Position numbers and translations under genes: made by a program. This document shows, piece by piece, positions 7,592 to 15,577 of a DNA stretch of 16,988 nt (its first letter is position 1; every line of letters starts with the position of its first letter). A model generated the notes under the pieces. That model was given only the letters and a program-made list of their open reading frames with translations. It did no database searches and was not told where the DNA came from. Source of the DNA: Candidatus Hydrogenedentota bacterium (GTDB taxonomy: Bacteria > Hydrogenedentota > Hydrogenedentia > Hydrogenedentales > GCA-2746185); NCBI GenBank assembly GCA_030123645.1, contig JASJYE010000010.1, positions 1 through 16,988 on the forward strand, read 5' to 3'.

Positions 7592-8491
7592 TTATATCTC
7601 GTCTCTACGGCTGTGTTCCGGCCGTATATAATCGGGGGGTTCATCGCGTACGCCTACGCCCACGGGGACGGTGAAGACGAGCCGGAAATCGGCCTCCTCG
7701 TCGGGATCCAGCTCGGTCGCGAAACCCTCCTCCTCAAGTGGATCCGGGAAGTTGATACGGACGTCTACGGCCCAGGGCAATCTCCCGTACTCCAAAGAAT
7801 CCCAGGTGTCGACCCAGTTCTCCCCGTCGAAGTATTGAAACAGAATCGATTCGACGGGAATGTTCCAGCCGGAAGACTTCATGCCGATCGATTCGGCAGT
7901 CTCGGCCACCTCTTCACGTGTGAAATCGGCCGCGCCCAAGGACGCGCCGAAAGCTGAGCCGGACAGCGCCAAAGGCGTCTCTGTGACTTCCAAGGTGGCC
8001 TGCGGCTCCCGCCCGAAATCGGTCAAAAGGTCTTGCGCCTCTCCTTCACTCTGCTCCGAACCGAGCTCGTAGGTGACTAACTTAGCGAAGCCCGGCAAAC
8101 CCGTGCTGCCGGCAAGCGGCGCCGTGGAGACAAAGGTGAGCGAGGTGCTCGTCCCATCCAGCCAATAGCGCATTTTGCCGCGTCCGATAACGGGATCGCC
8201 CTCAGCGCCGGCTTCGGTGGAAAGGCCCGCAGCCCGGAAAGCGGCCCCGGGCGACCAGCCCTCGCTGGCCTGAGCCAGATTGCTCATGAAACTCCGGGTC
8301 AGAAACTGCCGCGTACGCATTTCGAAGGACGCGGCGCGGGTGTCCTCCGTCGATTGAATGACCGTGGAGAAGGTCACGTATATAATGGAGAGAATGACGA
8401 CCAGCAGGGTAAGGGCCACCAGGAGTTCCAAGATGGTGAACCCCGCGCGCTCGGATATGCACTTATTACAGTTCAATTTGCAGCCCGTCAT
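7592..8491 (-). CDS. gspJ: T2SS minor pseudopilin GspJ
   Basis: A 299-residue minor pseudopilin that forms the tip complex with GspI and GspK in the periplasm. The prepilin leader ends at Gly17, followed by FTILELLVALTLL with Glu at mature position 5, then a hydrophobic helix to about residue 43. The rest is a soluble domain with the C-terminal block IPVESILFQYFDGENWVDTW (20 residues), which fits GspJ (a W-rich sheet before the end). It is longer than the usual roughly 200 residues, with Gly/Glu-rich loops and an acidic C-terminal half. The short leader has three cysteines (C-x3-C-x2-C), which is odd for a prepilin leader. The ATG at 8491 lies inside gspI, overlapping its end by 26 nt. No clear ribosome site is seen, so it is probably translationally coupled. 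Confidence 0.87.
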   Translation of the reverse strand: MTGCKLNCNKCISERAGFTILELLVALTLLVVILSIIYVTFSTVIQSTEDTRAASFEMRTRQFLTRSFMSNLAQASEGWSPGAAFRAAGLSTEAGAEGDPVIGRGKMRYWLDGTSTSLTFVSTAPLAGSTGLPGFAKLVTYELGSEQSEGEAQDLLTDFGREPQATLEVTETPLALSGSAFGASLGAADFTREEVAETAESIGMKSSGWNIPVESILFQYFDGENWVDTWDSLEYGRLPWAVDVRINFPDPLEEEGFATELDPDEEADFRLVFTVPVGVGVRDEPPDYIRPEHSRRDEI

Positions 8492-8861
8492 AAAGCAAAA
8501 ACATGATGGTGCGGGTCTCTTCCGATCCGCTAATCCACACCGTTACGTCGAAGAGGCCGGGGGCGACCTCGGGGTCGCGCAACTCGGCCGAGTAACTGTA
8601 AGTATAGCCCTCGAAATTCTCGCCGAAGTCACCGTCGCCCGACTCGCCTCCAGATAGGATTTCAAACTCGGCGATGCCGACCGCCTGGGCGACGAGTACG
8701 TCCATCAGGGCCTGCTCTTCGGCGTCCACGAACAGGTTTAGGGATGCGAAATGCGCCTGGAGAAGAACGATCAGGGAAACGCCCAACACGGCAAGCGCCA
8801 CGACGATTTCAATGAGTGTGAAACCGTCTATCCGGTGTTGTGTATGGGGACGCCGTGCCAT
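8466..8861 (-). CDS. gspI: T2SS minor pseudopilin GspI
   Basis: A 131-residue minor pseudopilin that nucleates the pseudopilus tip with GspJ and GspK. The leader ends at Gly13; the mature protein begins FTLIEIVVALAVLG with Glu at position 5. A hydrophobic helix leads into HFASLNLFVDAEEQALMDVLVAQ..., and Leu/Ala-rich helix plus a small sheet domain is usual for GspI (about 120 residues). I chose the ATG at 8861, two bases after the gspH stop and preceded by a purine-rich GGGAGGG site 11-12 nt upstream. An in-frame GTG at 8915 would overlap gspH by 50 bases and give an unusually long leader. The 3' end overlaps gspJ by 26 nt. The C-terminal region contains a Gly/Asp/Glu-rich loop. Confidence 0.9.
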   Translation of the reverse strand: MARRPHTQHRIDGFTLIEIVVALAVLGVSLIVLLQAHFASLNLFVDAEEQALMDVLVAQAVGIAEFEILSGGESGDGDFGENFEGYTYSYSAELRDPEVAPGLFDVTVWISGSEETRTIMFLLYDGLQIEL

Positions 8862-8863
8862 AA

Positions 8864-9694
8864 CTAGGTGGTCCCTCCCTCGGTCAGCGTCGCGCCCCCC
8901 GATACGGGGTCCCACTTGACGATGAAGACGTCGCCGTCTTCGTTGACCAACGAGAACTCGACATCGCTCCCCAGGCCGAGCGGCGTCAATTCGATTTCGA
9001 CGATGCCCTCGATATGCTGCTCGTCACCCAACTGGACATATTCGATGTAGACGCCTTGCGGCACGCGTGTACGGCCCAGAAGCGGGTCGGCGACCTCTTC
9101 AGGCAGGATCTCCTCGCCGTGTTTGTCGAGGTCGAAATCCTCTTCGAACAGGTCCCCCATACCTTGTAAGATGCCTTGTTGGTCGTGGACGACGCGTTTG
9201 GCCCGGGCGCTAAGCGCCTGGCGCGAGCGCATGTTGAACTGCTTGACCATGCGGCTCGTCTGCTCGTTGAGCAGATCTTCGCCTTCCTCACTGCCCCGCT
9301 CGTTTTCGGGCAGCTGGAGCTCCTCCTGGGCGAGGCGGTAGAGTTCCATATCGTCTTCGGGCAGACCGTCGTCCTGATCGACGAAGCCTTCCTCTTCGAG
9401 CTCTTCCGGCTCCGGCTCCGGCAAGCGTTCGCTCCAATATTCCTGATTGTCGAGGTCGATCATCACGGTGATGGTTTCTTTTTCCAAAGTCGCGCGGGCA
9501 ATTGCACTGCGGCCGTAGTTGGCGAGATGGCGCGCGGCGCCCTCGTGCGTGCTGTAAATGAGGATCGGCAAGAATTGCGGCATGGCGGCGGCGACAATGA
9601 TCGCGATGATGGCCATGACCACCATCAATTCGATCAACGTGAAGCCGTCACGGCCTCCGCCGCCTGCGCTCTGTCGTCTCTGGGTCAAATGCAT
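8864..9694 (-). CDS. gspH: T2SS minor pseudopilin GspH with large acidic insertion
   Basis: A 276-residue pseudopilin; GspH proteins are usually about 150-190. The leader of 17 residues ends in Gly, then FTLIELMVVMAIIAIIVAAAMP with Glu at mature position 5. The helix continues to about residue 75, after which a first strand (TITVMIDLD) is seen. Residues about 86-200 form a strongly Glu/Asp-rich, predicted helical or disordered insertion. The C-terminus (about 205-276) returns to sheet, with VPQGVYIEYVQLG, EGIVEIELTPLG and DVFIVKWDPVSG as in the GspH/FimT fold. The identification as GspH rests on FimT-like C-terminal strands and on its place between gspG and gspI. The ATG at 9694 has AGGAG only 2 nt upstream, which is close. 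It follows gspG by 23 nt. Confidence 0.87.
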   Translation of the reverse strand: MHLTQRRQSAGGGGRDGFTLIELMVVMAIIAIIVAAAMPQFLPILIYSTHEGAARHLANYGRSAIARATLEKETITVMIDLDNQEYWSERLPEPEPEELEEEGFVDQDDGLPEDDMELYRLAQEELQLPENERGSEEGEDLLNEQTSRMVKQFNMRSRQALSARAKRVVHDQQGILQGMGDLFEEDFDLDKHGEEILPEEVADPLLGRTRVPQGVYIEYVQLGDEQHIEGIVEIELTPLGLGSDVEFSLVNEDGDVFIVKWDPVSGGATLTEGGTT

Positions 9695-9717
9695 CGCTCC
9701 TAGTAAGCGGTTTAGTG

Positions 9718-10161
9718 CTAAGATAAATCGGCGCTCGAGATGTCTGCGTTTTCGTCTTCGCCGCCGGTGACGCCGTCGGCGCCGTAGGACATGATGGTAA
9801 AGTCGCGGCTGCCCTCGAGGGTATAGACGTAGCGGTTGCCCCAGGGGTCGAGCGGCACCTGCTTGGCGTCAAGAAAGACGCGGTTTTTCGCGTTTTTTAC
9901 CAGCGCCTCGAGGCCCTCTTCGGTCGACGGGAAGCGTTTGAAGGCCAGGCGATAGGCTACGAGCGCCGATTGGAAGTTCTTGATTTGTATTTTGGCCGTG
10001 GTCATTTCGGCCTCTCCCAGCGATCCCAACACGTTGTAGCCCACGACTGCGGCAAGCATGGCGATGATGGCGATGACCACCATCAACTCGATAAGGGTAA
10101 AGCCGGCCTCGGAGCCACGCCACCGCCGTGTCTCAGTTCGATCCTTTCTCCTTCCGTTCAT
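9718..10161 (-). CDS. gspG: T2SS major pseudopilin GspG
   Basis: The 147-residue major subunit of the pseudopilus, whose assembly pushes substrates through the secretin. The 20-residue basic leader ends in Gly; the mature protein begins FTLIELMVVIAIIAMLAAVV with Glu at position 5. The soluble part has the GspG hallmarks FPSTEEGLEALV, PLDPWGNRYVY and SYGADGVTGGEDENADI, the last giving the aspartates that form the conserved calcium site. I chose the ATG at 10161, 76 nt after gspF, because it has purine-rich AGGAG upstream and gives a normal leader. An in-frame TTG at 10245 overlapping gspF would add 28 residues. It is the clearest T2SS-specific marker of the locus, since T4P major pilins lack the calcium motif. 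Confidence 0.96.
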   Translation of the reverse strand: MNGRRKDRTETRRWRGSEAGFTLIELMVVIAIIAMLAAVVGYNVLGSLGEAEMTTAKIQIKNFQSALVAYRLAFKRFPSTEEGLEALVKNAKNRVFLDAKQVPLDPWGNRYVYTLEGSRDFTIMSYGADGVTGGEDENADISSADLS

Positions 10162-10237
10162 AGCGCTCTCTGCTCCTGCATATTGTCTCCGCGATTCATC
10201 TGACCGGTAGTGTAGGTTATTCAACCCTTTCTGCGAT

Positions 10238-11455
10238 CTATCCAATGTTTGTGCTCAGGTTGAGAATCGGCAGCAGAATTGACAGTACCAACAATCCGAC
10301 GAAGATACCCATCACGACGATGATGATGGGTTCGATCAAACTGACGATGGCGTCAATGGTAATCTGGACGTCCTCATCGTAAATGTCGGCTACCTTGACG
10401 AGCATGTTTTCGAGTTCGCCGCTACGCTCACCCAAGTCGGTCATATGAATCAGCAGGGGCGGAAAGAGTCCGGTTTCTTTGAGCGGCGAAGCGAGGCCCT
10501 GTCCGCGGCGCACGCTCGCCTTGACGTCTTCGAGCAGTTCCTCCACATAGGTGTTTTGGACCACGGTGCTGACGACGTTGAGCGAGCGCATCATGGTGAG
10601 TCCGCTCTGAAGCATGGTGCCGAGTATGCGCGCGAACCTTCCGCACACGAGCTTGAGGTGAAGTCCGCCGTAAAGCGGGAATTTAAACTTGAGACGGTCC
10701 CAGGTCCTGTGGCCTTTCGGGCGCGAGATCCAGTAGCGCCACGAGGCGAAGAGTCCAACGACGCCTCCGATGAGCAAGTACCAGTAGGAACCGACGAAGT
10801 CCGTGGTCAAGATCAGGGCCTTGGTCAGCGGTGGCAGTTCCTGTCCCTGTTTTTCTAATAGCTGAGTGATTCGGGGGACGATGACGAAGGTCAGGAAGCT
10901 GATAATGCCGATCGCGAAAACGACCATGAAGCAGGGGTAGGCCAGCGTAGACAGCACTTTGGCGCGGAGCCGCGCCTGGTGCTCGAGTATCCCGGCCAGC
11001 CGGTCCAGCACGGCTTCGAGCGAGCCGCTCGACTCGCCCGCGCGGACCATGTTGACATACAGGGGAGAGTAGATCCGGGGATGGCAGGCGAGCGCATCCG
11101 CGAGCGACATGCCCTCGCTTAGTCTGCTGCGGACGTCGAAGACCGTCTTGCGCAGCCTCGCTTTCGACGTCTGTTCGAGTAACGCGCCCAGCGCGTCCGA
11201 GAGCGGCATGCCCGCATTGAGCAGGACCGAGAGTTGCCGCGTCATCAGGGACAGATCGCGTGTGGACACCCCGCTAAAGGCCACTTCTTGGGCGTCGGAC
11301 GATGCGCCGGCGGCGCTGAAACTCTCTTTGAGCTTGGTGGGGAAAAGCTGTTGCTCGCGCAGTTTTCTTCGCGCGGCCACAGGCGAATCGGCGTCGATGA
11401 TACCCTTGACTTGCTTCCCTGATTTTTCGAGGGCTTTGTATTCAAAAACAGCCAT
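10238..11455 (-). CDS. gspF: T2SS inner membrane platform protein GspF
   Basis: A 405-residue polytopic inner membrane protein of the GspF/PilC family, the platform rotated or driven by GspE to add pseudopilins. The N-terminus MAVFEYKALEKSGK is the family signature. It contains two tandem T2SSF domains: the first about 70-195 with RQLSVLLNAGMPLSDAL, the second about 270-395 with FARILGTMLQSGLTMMRSL. Three hydrophobic membrane segments lie at roughly 170-193, 222-243 and 375-400. The length is standard. The ATG at 11455 gives the canonical N-terminus. A TTG four codons upstream is in frame but less likely. No strong Shine-Dalgarno is seen. It lies 48 nt after gspE and ends 76 nt before gspG. 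Confidence 0.96.
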   Translation of the reverse strand: MAVFEYKALEKSGKQVKGIIDADSPVAARRKLREQQLFPTKLKESFSAAGASSDAQEVAFSGVSTRDLSLMTRQLSVLLNAGMPLSDALGALLEQTSKARLRKTVFDVRSRLSEGMSLADALACHPRIYSPLYVNMVRAGESSGSLEAVLDRLAGILEHQARLRAKVLSTLAYPCFMVVFAIGIISFLTFVIVPRITQLLEKQGQELPPLTKALILTTDFVGSYWYLLIGGVVGLFASWRYWISRPKGHRTWDRLKFKFPLYGGLHLKLVCGRFARILGTMLQSGLTMMRSLNVVSTVVQNTYVEELLEDVKASVRRGQGLASPLKETGLFPPLLIHMTDLGERSGELENMLVKVADIYDEDVQITIDAIVSLIEPIIIVVMGIFVGLLVLSILLPILNLSTNIG

Positions 11456-11503
11456 TGTTAGTTGCAATCCGTTGGCCGGGCCCTGACAACTCGGCCATCA
11501 TCA

Positions 11504-13234
11504 TTATTCCGGGACCTCTTCGAGGAAGTCGTCCCGGGTCACGCGGAGCACTTCTTCAACACTGGTCACGCCGTCAAACACCTTAACAGTACCATCGTCC
11601 CTGAGGCTGTGCATTCCTGCGTTGTGCGCCTCACGTTTGATCATGTTCGAGTCGGCGCCCTGAAGCGTTAATTCCTGTATGGCGGGCGTCATGATCATGA
11701 GCTCGAAGATCCCCGTCCTTCCATAGTAACCGCGCTGCTGGCAAATGTCGCAGCCCACCGCCTCGTAGACCTGCCTCCCGCGGAACTCTTGGGCGCGCTG
11801 CCCGAGCTCGGCGATGCTTTTCGGGTCGATCTCCTTCGGCGCCTTGCAGTGGTCGCAGAGCTTCCGCACGAGCCGCTGCGCAAGAATCGCGATGGTGGAC
11901 GAGGTGACGAGAAACGGTTCAATGCCCATATTGACAAGCCGCGTAATGGCGCCGGCGCTGTCGTTGGTGTGCAGCGTCGAGAAAACGAGGTGGCCCGTCA
12001 GCGAGGCGTGCACGGCCATCTCGGCGGTCTCCTGGTCGCGGATCTCACCCACGAGGACAACGTCGGGGTCCTGGCGCAGGATGCTTCGCAGTGCGCTGGC
12101 AAAGGTCAGACCGATCTTGGGCCGGACTTCGATCTGGCCGACGCCGGCCATTTGATACTCGACGGGGTCCTCGACGGTGATAACGTTGATGTCGGGCGAG
12201 AGGACGCGCTGCAAGGAGGCGTAGAGCGTAGTGGTTTTGCCGGAACCCGTCGGTCCCGTCACGAGAATGATGCCGTGCGAGGTCTTGAGGATCTTGTCCA
12301 TCGTCTCGTAGCCGCGCCGGGCCATGCCGAGCTCTTCAAGCCCCAAAAGGAAGGACCCTTTTTCGAGGATGCGCATGACCACGCGCTCGCCGTTCTGCAC
12401 CGGAATGATCGAAACGCGAATATCGATCTCTTTTCCGCTGAGCCGAATTTTGATGCGGCCGTCCTGCGGGAGGCGGTGCTCGGCGATGTTGAGGTCGGCC
12501 ATGATCTTGATGCGGGAGACGACGGCGGCCTGCTGTGATTTTGGGACGTTGAATTTTACGTAGAGCACGCCGTCGATGCGATAGCGGACGAGGACCTCAT
12601 GCTCGAAGGGTTCGACGTGGATGTCGGAGGCGCGCTCCTTGATGGCGCCCGAGATCATCAAATTGATCAATTTGATGATCGGCGCTTCGTTCGCGAGGTC
12701 GAGTAGGTCGCGATCGCTCACAACTTCGTCAACTGAATAGACCGGATCGTCCTCGGCCATTGTGATGGTTTCAATCATGTCCGTCGCCATCGCGCCTTGC
12801 TGATCGAAATAGCTGTCGAGAATGCCCTGAATCGCGGACTCGCGGCAGAGCACGGGCCTAATGGGACCGTCCAGAAGGATGCGCAGGTCGTCCAGCGGCA
12901 TGAGGTTCACGGGGTCGTGCGTGGCCACGTAATAGGCGTCGCCGTTCTTCCGGTAGGGGACCATTTCGTATTCGCGAATAAAGTTGATGGGCACGCGGGT
13001 CGTGAGCGCGGCATCCACCTCGGCGGCAATGTCCTTTTCGAAGGGAATATCGTATTGGATGCTCAAGGCCTCGAGGACGTGGCCCTCTTCGACGTAGCCG
13101 AGATCCATGAGGATCTCCCCGATGCGTTTGGGGCGGACCTTCTGAAGATCGAGCGCCTCCTTAATCTGGTCTTCGTGGACGTAGCCCAGCTCAAGGAGAA
13201 TGGCGCCTAACCTGCGATCTTTGCCTGCGGCCAT
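11504..13234 (-). CDS. gspE: T2SS motor ATPase GspE with intact MshEN domain
   Basis: A 576-residue AAA-like hexameric ATPase that powers pseudopilus assembly through GspF and GspL. Domains: MshEN N-terminal domain (8-60, two 24-residue motifs RLG...G...Q and RIG...G...Q separated by five residues), N1 region to about 145, linker, N2 with SDIHVEP (203-209) and PQDGR (256-260), Walker A GPTGSGKTT (327-335), Asp box TVEDPVEY (353-360), Walker B DPDVVLVGEIRD (389-400), His box STLHTND (419-425), and the GspE zinc tetracysteine C460-x2-C463 and C495-x2-C498. All catalytic residues are present. The MshEN motifs match the published c-di-GMP-binding consensus well. The ATG at 13234 has an AGAGGTGA site that contains the gspD stop codon, so translation is probably coupled. 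The position between gspD and gspF is canonical. Confidence 0.96.
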   Translation of the reverse strand: MAAGKDRRLGAILLELGYVHEDQIKEALDLQKVRPKRIGEILMDLGYVEEGHVLEALSIQYDIPFEKDIAAEVDAALTTRVPINFIREYEMVPYRKNGDAYYVATHDPVNLMPLDDLRILLDGPIRPVLCRESAIQGILDSYFDQQGAMATDMIETITMAEDDPVYSVDEVVSDRDLLDLANEAPIIKLINLMISGAIKERASDIHVEPFEHEVLVRYRIDGVLYVKFNVPKSQQAAVVSRIKIMADLNIAEHRLPQDGRIKIRLSGKEIDIRVSIIPVQNGERVVMRILEKGSFLLGLEELGMARRGYETMDKILKTSHGIILVTGPTGSGKTTTLYASLQRVLSPDINVITVEDPVEYQMAGVGQIEVRPKIGLTFASALRSILRQDPDVVLVGEIRDQETAEMAVHASLTGHLVFSTLHTNDSAGAITRLVNMGIEPFLVTSSTIAILAQRLVRKLCDHCKAPKEIDPKSIAELGQRAQEFRGRQVYEAVGCDICQQRGYYGRTGIFELMIMTPAIQELTLQGADSNMIKREAHNAGMHSLRDDGTVKVFDGVTSVEEVLRVTRDDFLEEVPE

Positions 13235-13237
13235 GAT

Positions 13238-13245
13238 TCACCTCT
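13238..13245 (-). promoter_or_regulatory. gspE ribosome binding site overlapping gspD stop
   Basis: AGAGGTGA on the minus strand, where the final TGA is the gspD stop codon; GAGGTG ends 4 nt before the gspE ATG. This layout suggests that translation of gspE is coupled to termination on gspD. Confidence 0.65.
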
Positions 13246-15559
13246 GAATATTCGAGCGCCCAAAGTTTACCTTATTGCCCCTATTGGGATTGTACCGGTC
13301 CGTGGGGCGCACTTTACGCTGTTTGCGTTTTGCCTTGATTGTCTTGACAATCCCACCCTTTTCAAATACCGCGTCCAAGTTTTGGTAGTAGAAGTCCTCC
13401 AACCGGTACTTCGTGATGCGCTCGAAATCTTCGGTCCGCTTGAGCACGTGAGGTGTGAGAAGCACCACGAGGTTCTGCTTGCTGCGCACCTTGCTCTTGT
13501 TGCGGAACAACCAGCCGAAGAGAGGCAGATCGCCCAGCACAGGCACCTGACTGATGCTCCCGGTCCGGCTTTCACGAATGAGTCCTCCGATAATGCCCGT
13601 CTGCCCGTCACCGACGACAACTTCGGTCTTGATGAGTGCCTGCTGGATAGTGGCGCCGCCCTGACTAAGGTCGCTAATAACGACGGTGGCCTCCACTGCA
13701 GACGAAACCTCGACTTCGATCTTCATGGAGACGTAGTCGCCCTCGTTGATCTGCGGCGTCACGCTCATCGTCACACCGACGTCGCGCCGGCGAACCTGGC
13801 TTCTGGATGAGAAGAACCCTCCCCCCTGCCGCTGGTCTTGGGTCGTGTCGGAGAGCGAGGCTACTATAGGTATGTCCTGGCCGACTGTGATGCTAGCCTC
13901 CGTGTTATCGCTTGCTAAAAGATTGGGCCTCGACAGGACCTCGACATCCGTAATCTGCTCCAAGCTGCGCATCAGGAAAGGGATGGTCGGGATGGAAATG
14001 GTGCCGCCTGTACCCAACGGATCGGGGATCTCAATGGTGCTGCCGATAATTCCGAGGGTCCCTCCGGCGCCCGCGAGGGAGAGTGGTCCGCCCGCGAGGG
14101 CCGTGGCGATTGTGGTCGCGTTACTCAGTGCGAAGAAGTCGCTGCTCGTCAGACCGGCCAGATCGACGCTCAGTGAAACGCTGTCGTTGATCGTGACCTC
14201 CATGATAACGGCCTCGACGTTGACCTGGCGTCGAGGAACGTCGAGATGGTCGATCATGCTCTTGAGCAATTTAAAGTCCTGGGGCGCGGCGAGTATGATC
14301 AGGGCGTTGGTCTGCTCGTAGGACGCGATGACGATGTCCTTCTCGAAAGGCTGCACCTCGCTGGTCTGCCCGCCTTGCTGGCCACCTTGGCGCGGCGCGG
14401 TGCTGGTGACGATTTCGAGCGCCGCCAGAACTTCCTCGGCGTCAGCGTTCAGCAACTCAACGTAGAACATATTGTTCGCGTCGGATGGGGTCGGTGTGTC
14501 CAATTGCTCAATGAGAAACCGGGTCTGCTCCATGAGCCCCGCGGACGCGACCACGATTAGGGCGTTCAGGCGCTCATCGGGAACCATGCGCAAGATCTCC
14601 TCGCCTTGCCCTATAATCTGCGCCTGCGTCTGGCCGGGTACGCCGACGGCGGTGCGGGGTTGGCGTACCCTTGCGGGGGCCGGCCGCTGTTGCACGCCGG
14701 ACCGCGCGCCTGCACGCGCGCCTCCAGTCCCCCCATCACCCAGAAGGACGTCTTGGATCTGCTGCGCGAGGGCTTCGGCGCGGGTGAATTCGAGCGTGAA
14801 AATCTCCACGCTGGTACCTGTGCCCGGAATGTCAACCGTCTCGAGAAGCGTCATCATGTTGCGCACACCGTCCGCCGTGTCTTTGATGACGAGCAGATTG
14901 GTCTGCTGGTAAACGGTAATCTCGTTGCTTTCCGAACCGACCCGCTTTAAAAGCTCGGCGATTTCGCTCGCATCGGCGTACTGGACTTGGACAACGTGAA
15001 TGGAGAAGCGGTCAAATCCGTCCAGGGGCGGGATGGTGCCTTTGTAGATGTGGAGTTTGTCCGTGCCCTGCTGGCCCGTCCGCGGAACGATCCTGATGAG
15101 ATTCCCGTCCAGGGTCTCAAGCATGGTGAAGCCTTGACCGGCGAGGATGGACTCGAGAATGTCGTAGGCCAACTCGGCAGGGACGGGATCGTGAGAGACA
15201 ATCGTAACCTTTTGATTACCAATGCCGGGATCGAGGACGAAATTGCGGCCCGTTTTCACGCCGATCGCCCGTATAACTGTGCCTAGTGGCACATCATCGA
15301 AGTCAAGATAGAAGGGCTCCTGGCTGGGGTCGCCTCCGCGCGGCCGGTCCGGGTTCGCCATCTCCTCCAAGGTCGGCGTGTCCGCGCCTTGGCCGCCCGG
15401 TTGTTGGGCCGATGCCGCCATAGGCCATGCTAGGGTCGCTAGAACCACGATCGCCAGCCCATTGTGCATCCAGCGTACGCCAACACGGCCCCTCGGGCGG
15501 CACGCCATCTTTTCCAATCGTGTCTCGCGGTGCGTCACGTCCTTACTGCTTTGCATCAT
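13238..15559 (-). CDS. gspD: T2SS outer membrane secretin GspD
   Basis: A 773-residue secretin that forms the outer membrane channel. An N-terminal signal peptide has a long basic n-region, a hydrophobic core (about 33-45) and a likely cut after ASA (49-51). N0 domain about 83-155 (YLDFDDVPLGTVIRAIG), N1 about 183-245, N2 about 250-355 with a low-complexity Gly/Arg/Gln insert (275-320), N3 about 363-440 with a Gly/Gln loop (390-400). The secretin beta-barrel domain runs about 443-705, with the signature VPVLGDLPLFGWLFRNK (672-688) and LVVLLTPHVL (697-706). A basic tail (735-773) replaces the S-domain, and no pilotin gene is nearby. The ATG at 15559 has AGAGATGA upstream; Met2 or Met31 are alternatives. 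It begins 18 nt after gspC and its stop lies inside the gspE ribosome site. Confidence 0.96.
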   Translation of the reverse strand: MMQSSKDVTHRETRLEKMACRPRGRVGVRWMHNGLAIVVLATLAWPMAASAQQPGGQGADTPTLEEMANPDRPRGGDPSQEPFYLDFDDVPLGTVIRAIGVKTGRNFVLDPGIGNQKVTIVSHDPVPAELAYDILESILAGQGFTMLETLDGNLIRIVPRTGQQGTDKLHIYKGTIPPLDGFDRFSIHVVQVQYADASEIAELLKRVGSESNEITVYQQTNLLVIKDTADGVRNMMTLLETVDIPGTGTSVEIFTLEFTRAEALAQQIQDVLLGDGGTGGARAGARSGVQQRPAPARVRQPRTAVGVPGQTQAQIIGQGEEILRMVPDERLNALIVVASAGLMEQTRFLIEQLDTPTPSDANNMFYVELLNADAEEVLAALEIVTSTAPRQGGQQGGQTSEVQPFEKDIVIASYEQTNALIILAAPQDFKLLKSMIDHLDVPRRQVNVEAVIMEVTINDSVSLSVDLAGLTSSDFFALSNATTIATALAGGPLSLAGAGGTLGIIGSTIEIPDPLGTGGTISIPTIPFLMRSLEQITDVEVLSRPNLLASDNTEASITVGQDIPIVASLSDTTQDQRQGGGFFSSRSQVRRRDVGVTMSVTPQINEGDYVSMKIEVEVSSAVEATVVISDLSQGGATIQQALIKTEVVVGDGQTGIIGGLIRESRTGSISQVPVLGDLPLFGWLFRNKSKVRSKQNLVVLLTPHVLKRTEDFERITKYRLEDFYYQNLDAVFEKGGIVKTIKAKRKQRKVRPTDRYNPNRGNKVNFGRSNIQR

Positions 15560-15577
15560 TCATCTCTGGTTAATTCG

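Noticed and set aside
8862..8915. In-frame GTG start for gspI inside gspH
   Set aside because: The ATG at 8861 directly after the gspH stop gives a normal 13-residue prepilin leader.
10162..10245. In-frame TTG start for gspG overlapping the end of gspF
   Set aside because: It would give a 48-residue leader, far longer than usual for GspG. The downstream ATG at 10161 has a purine-rich site and a 20-residue leader.
11789..12538. 249-codon open frame on the plus strand opposite gspE
   Set aside because: It lies entirely within gspE, has no recognisable domain and has no ribosome site that I can see. Long antisense open frames are common opposite G+C-rich genes.
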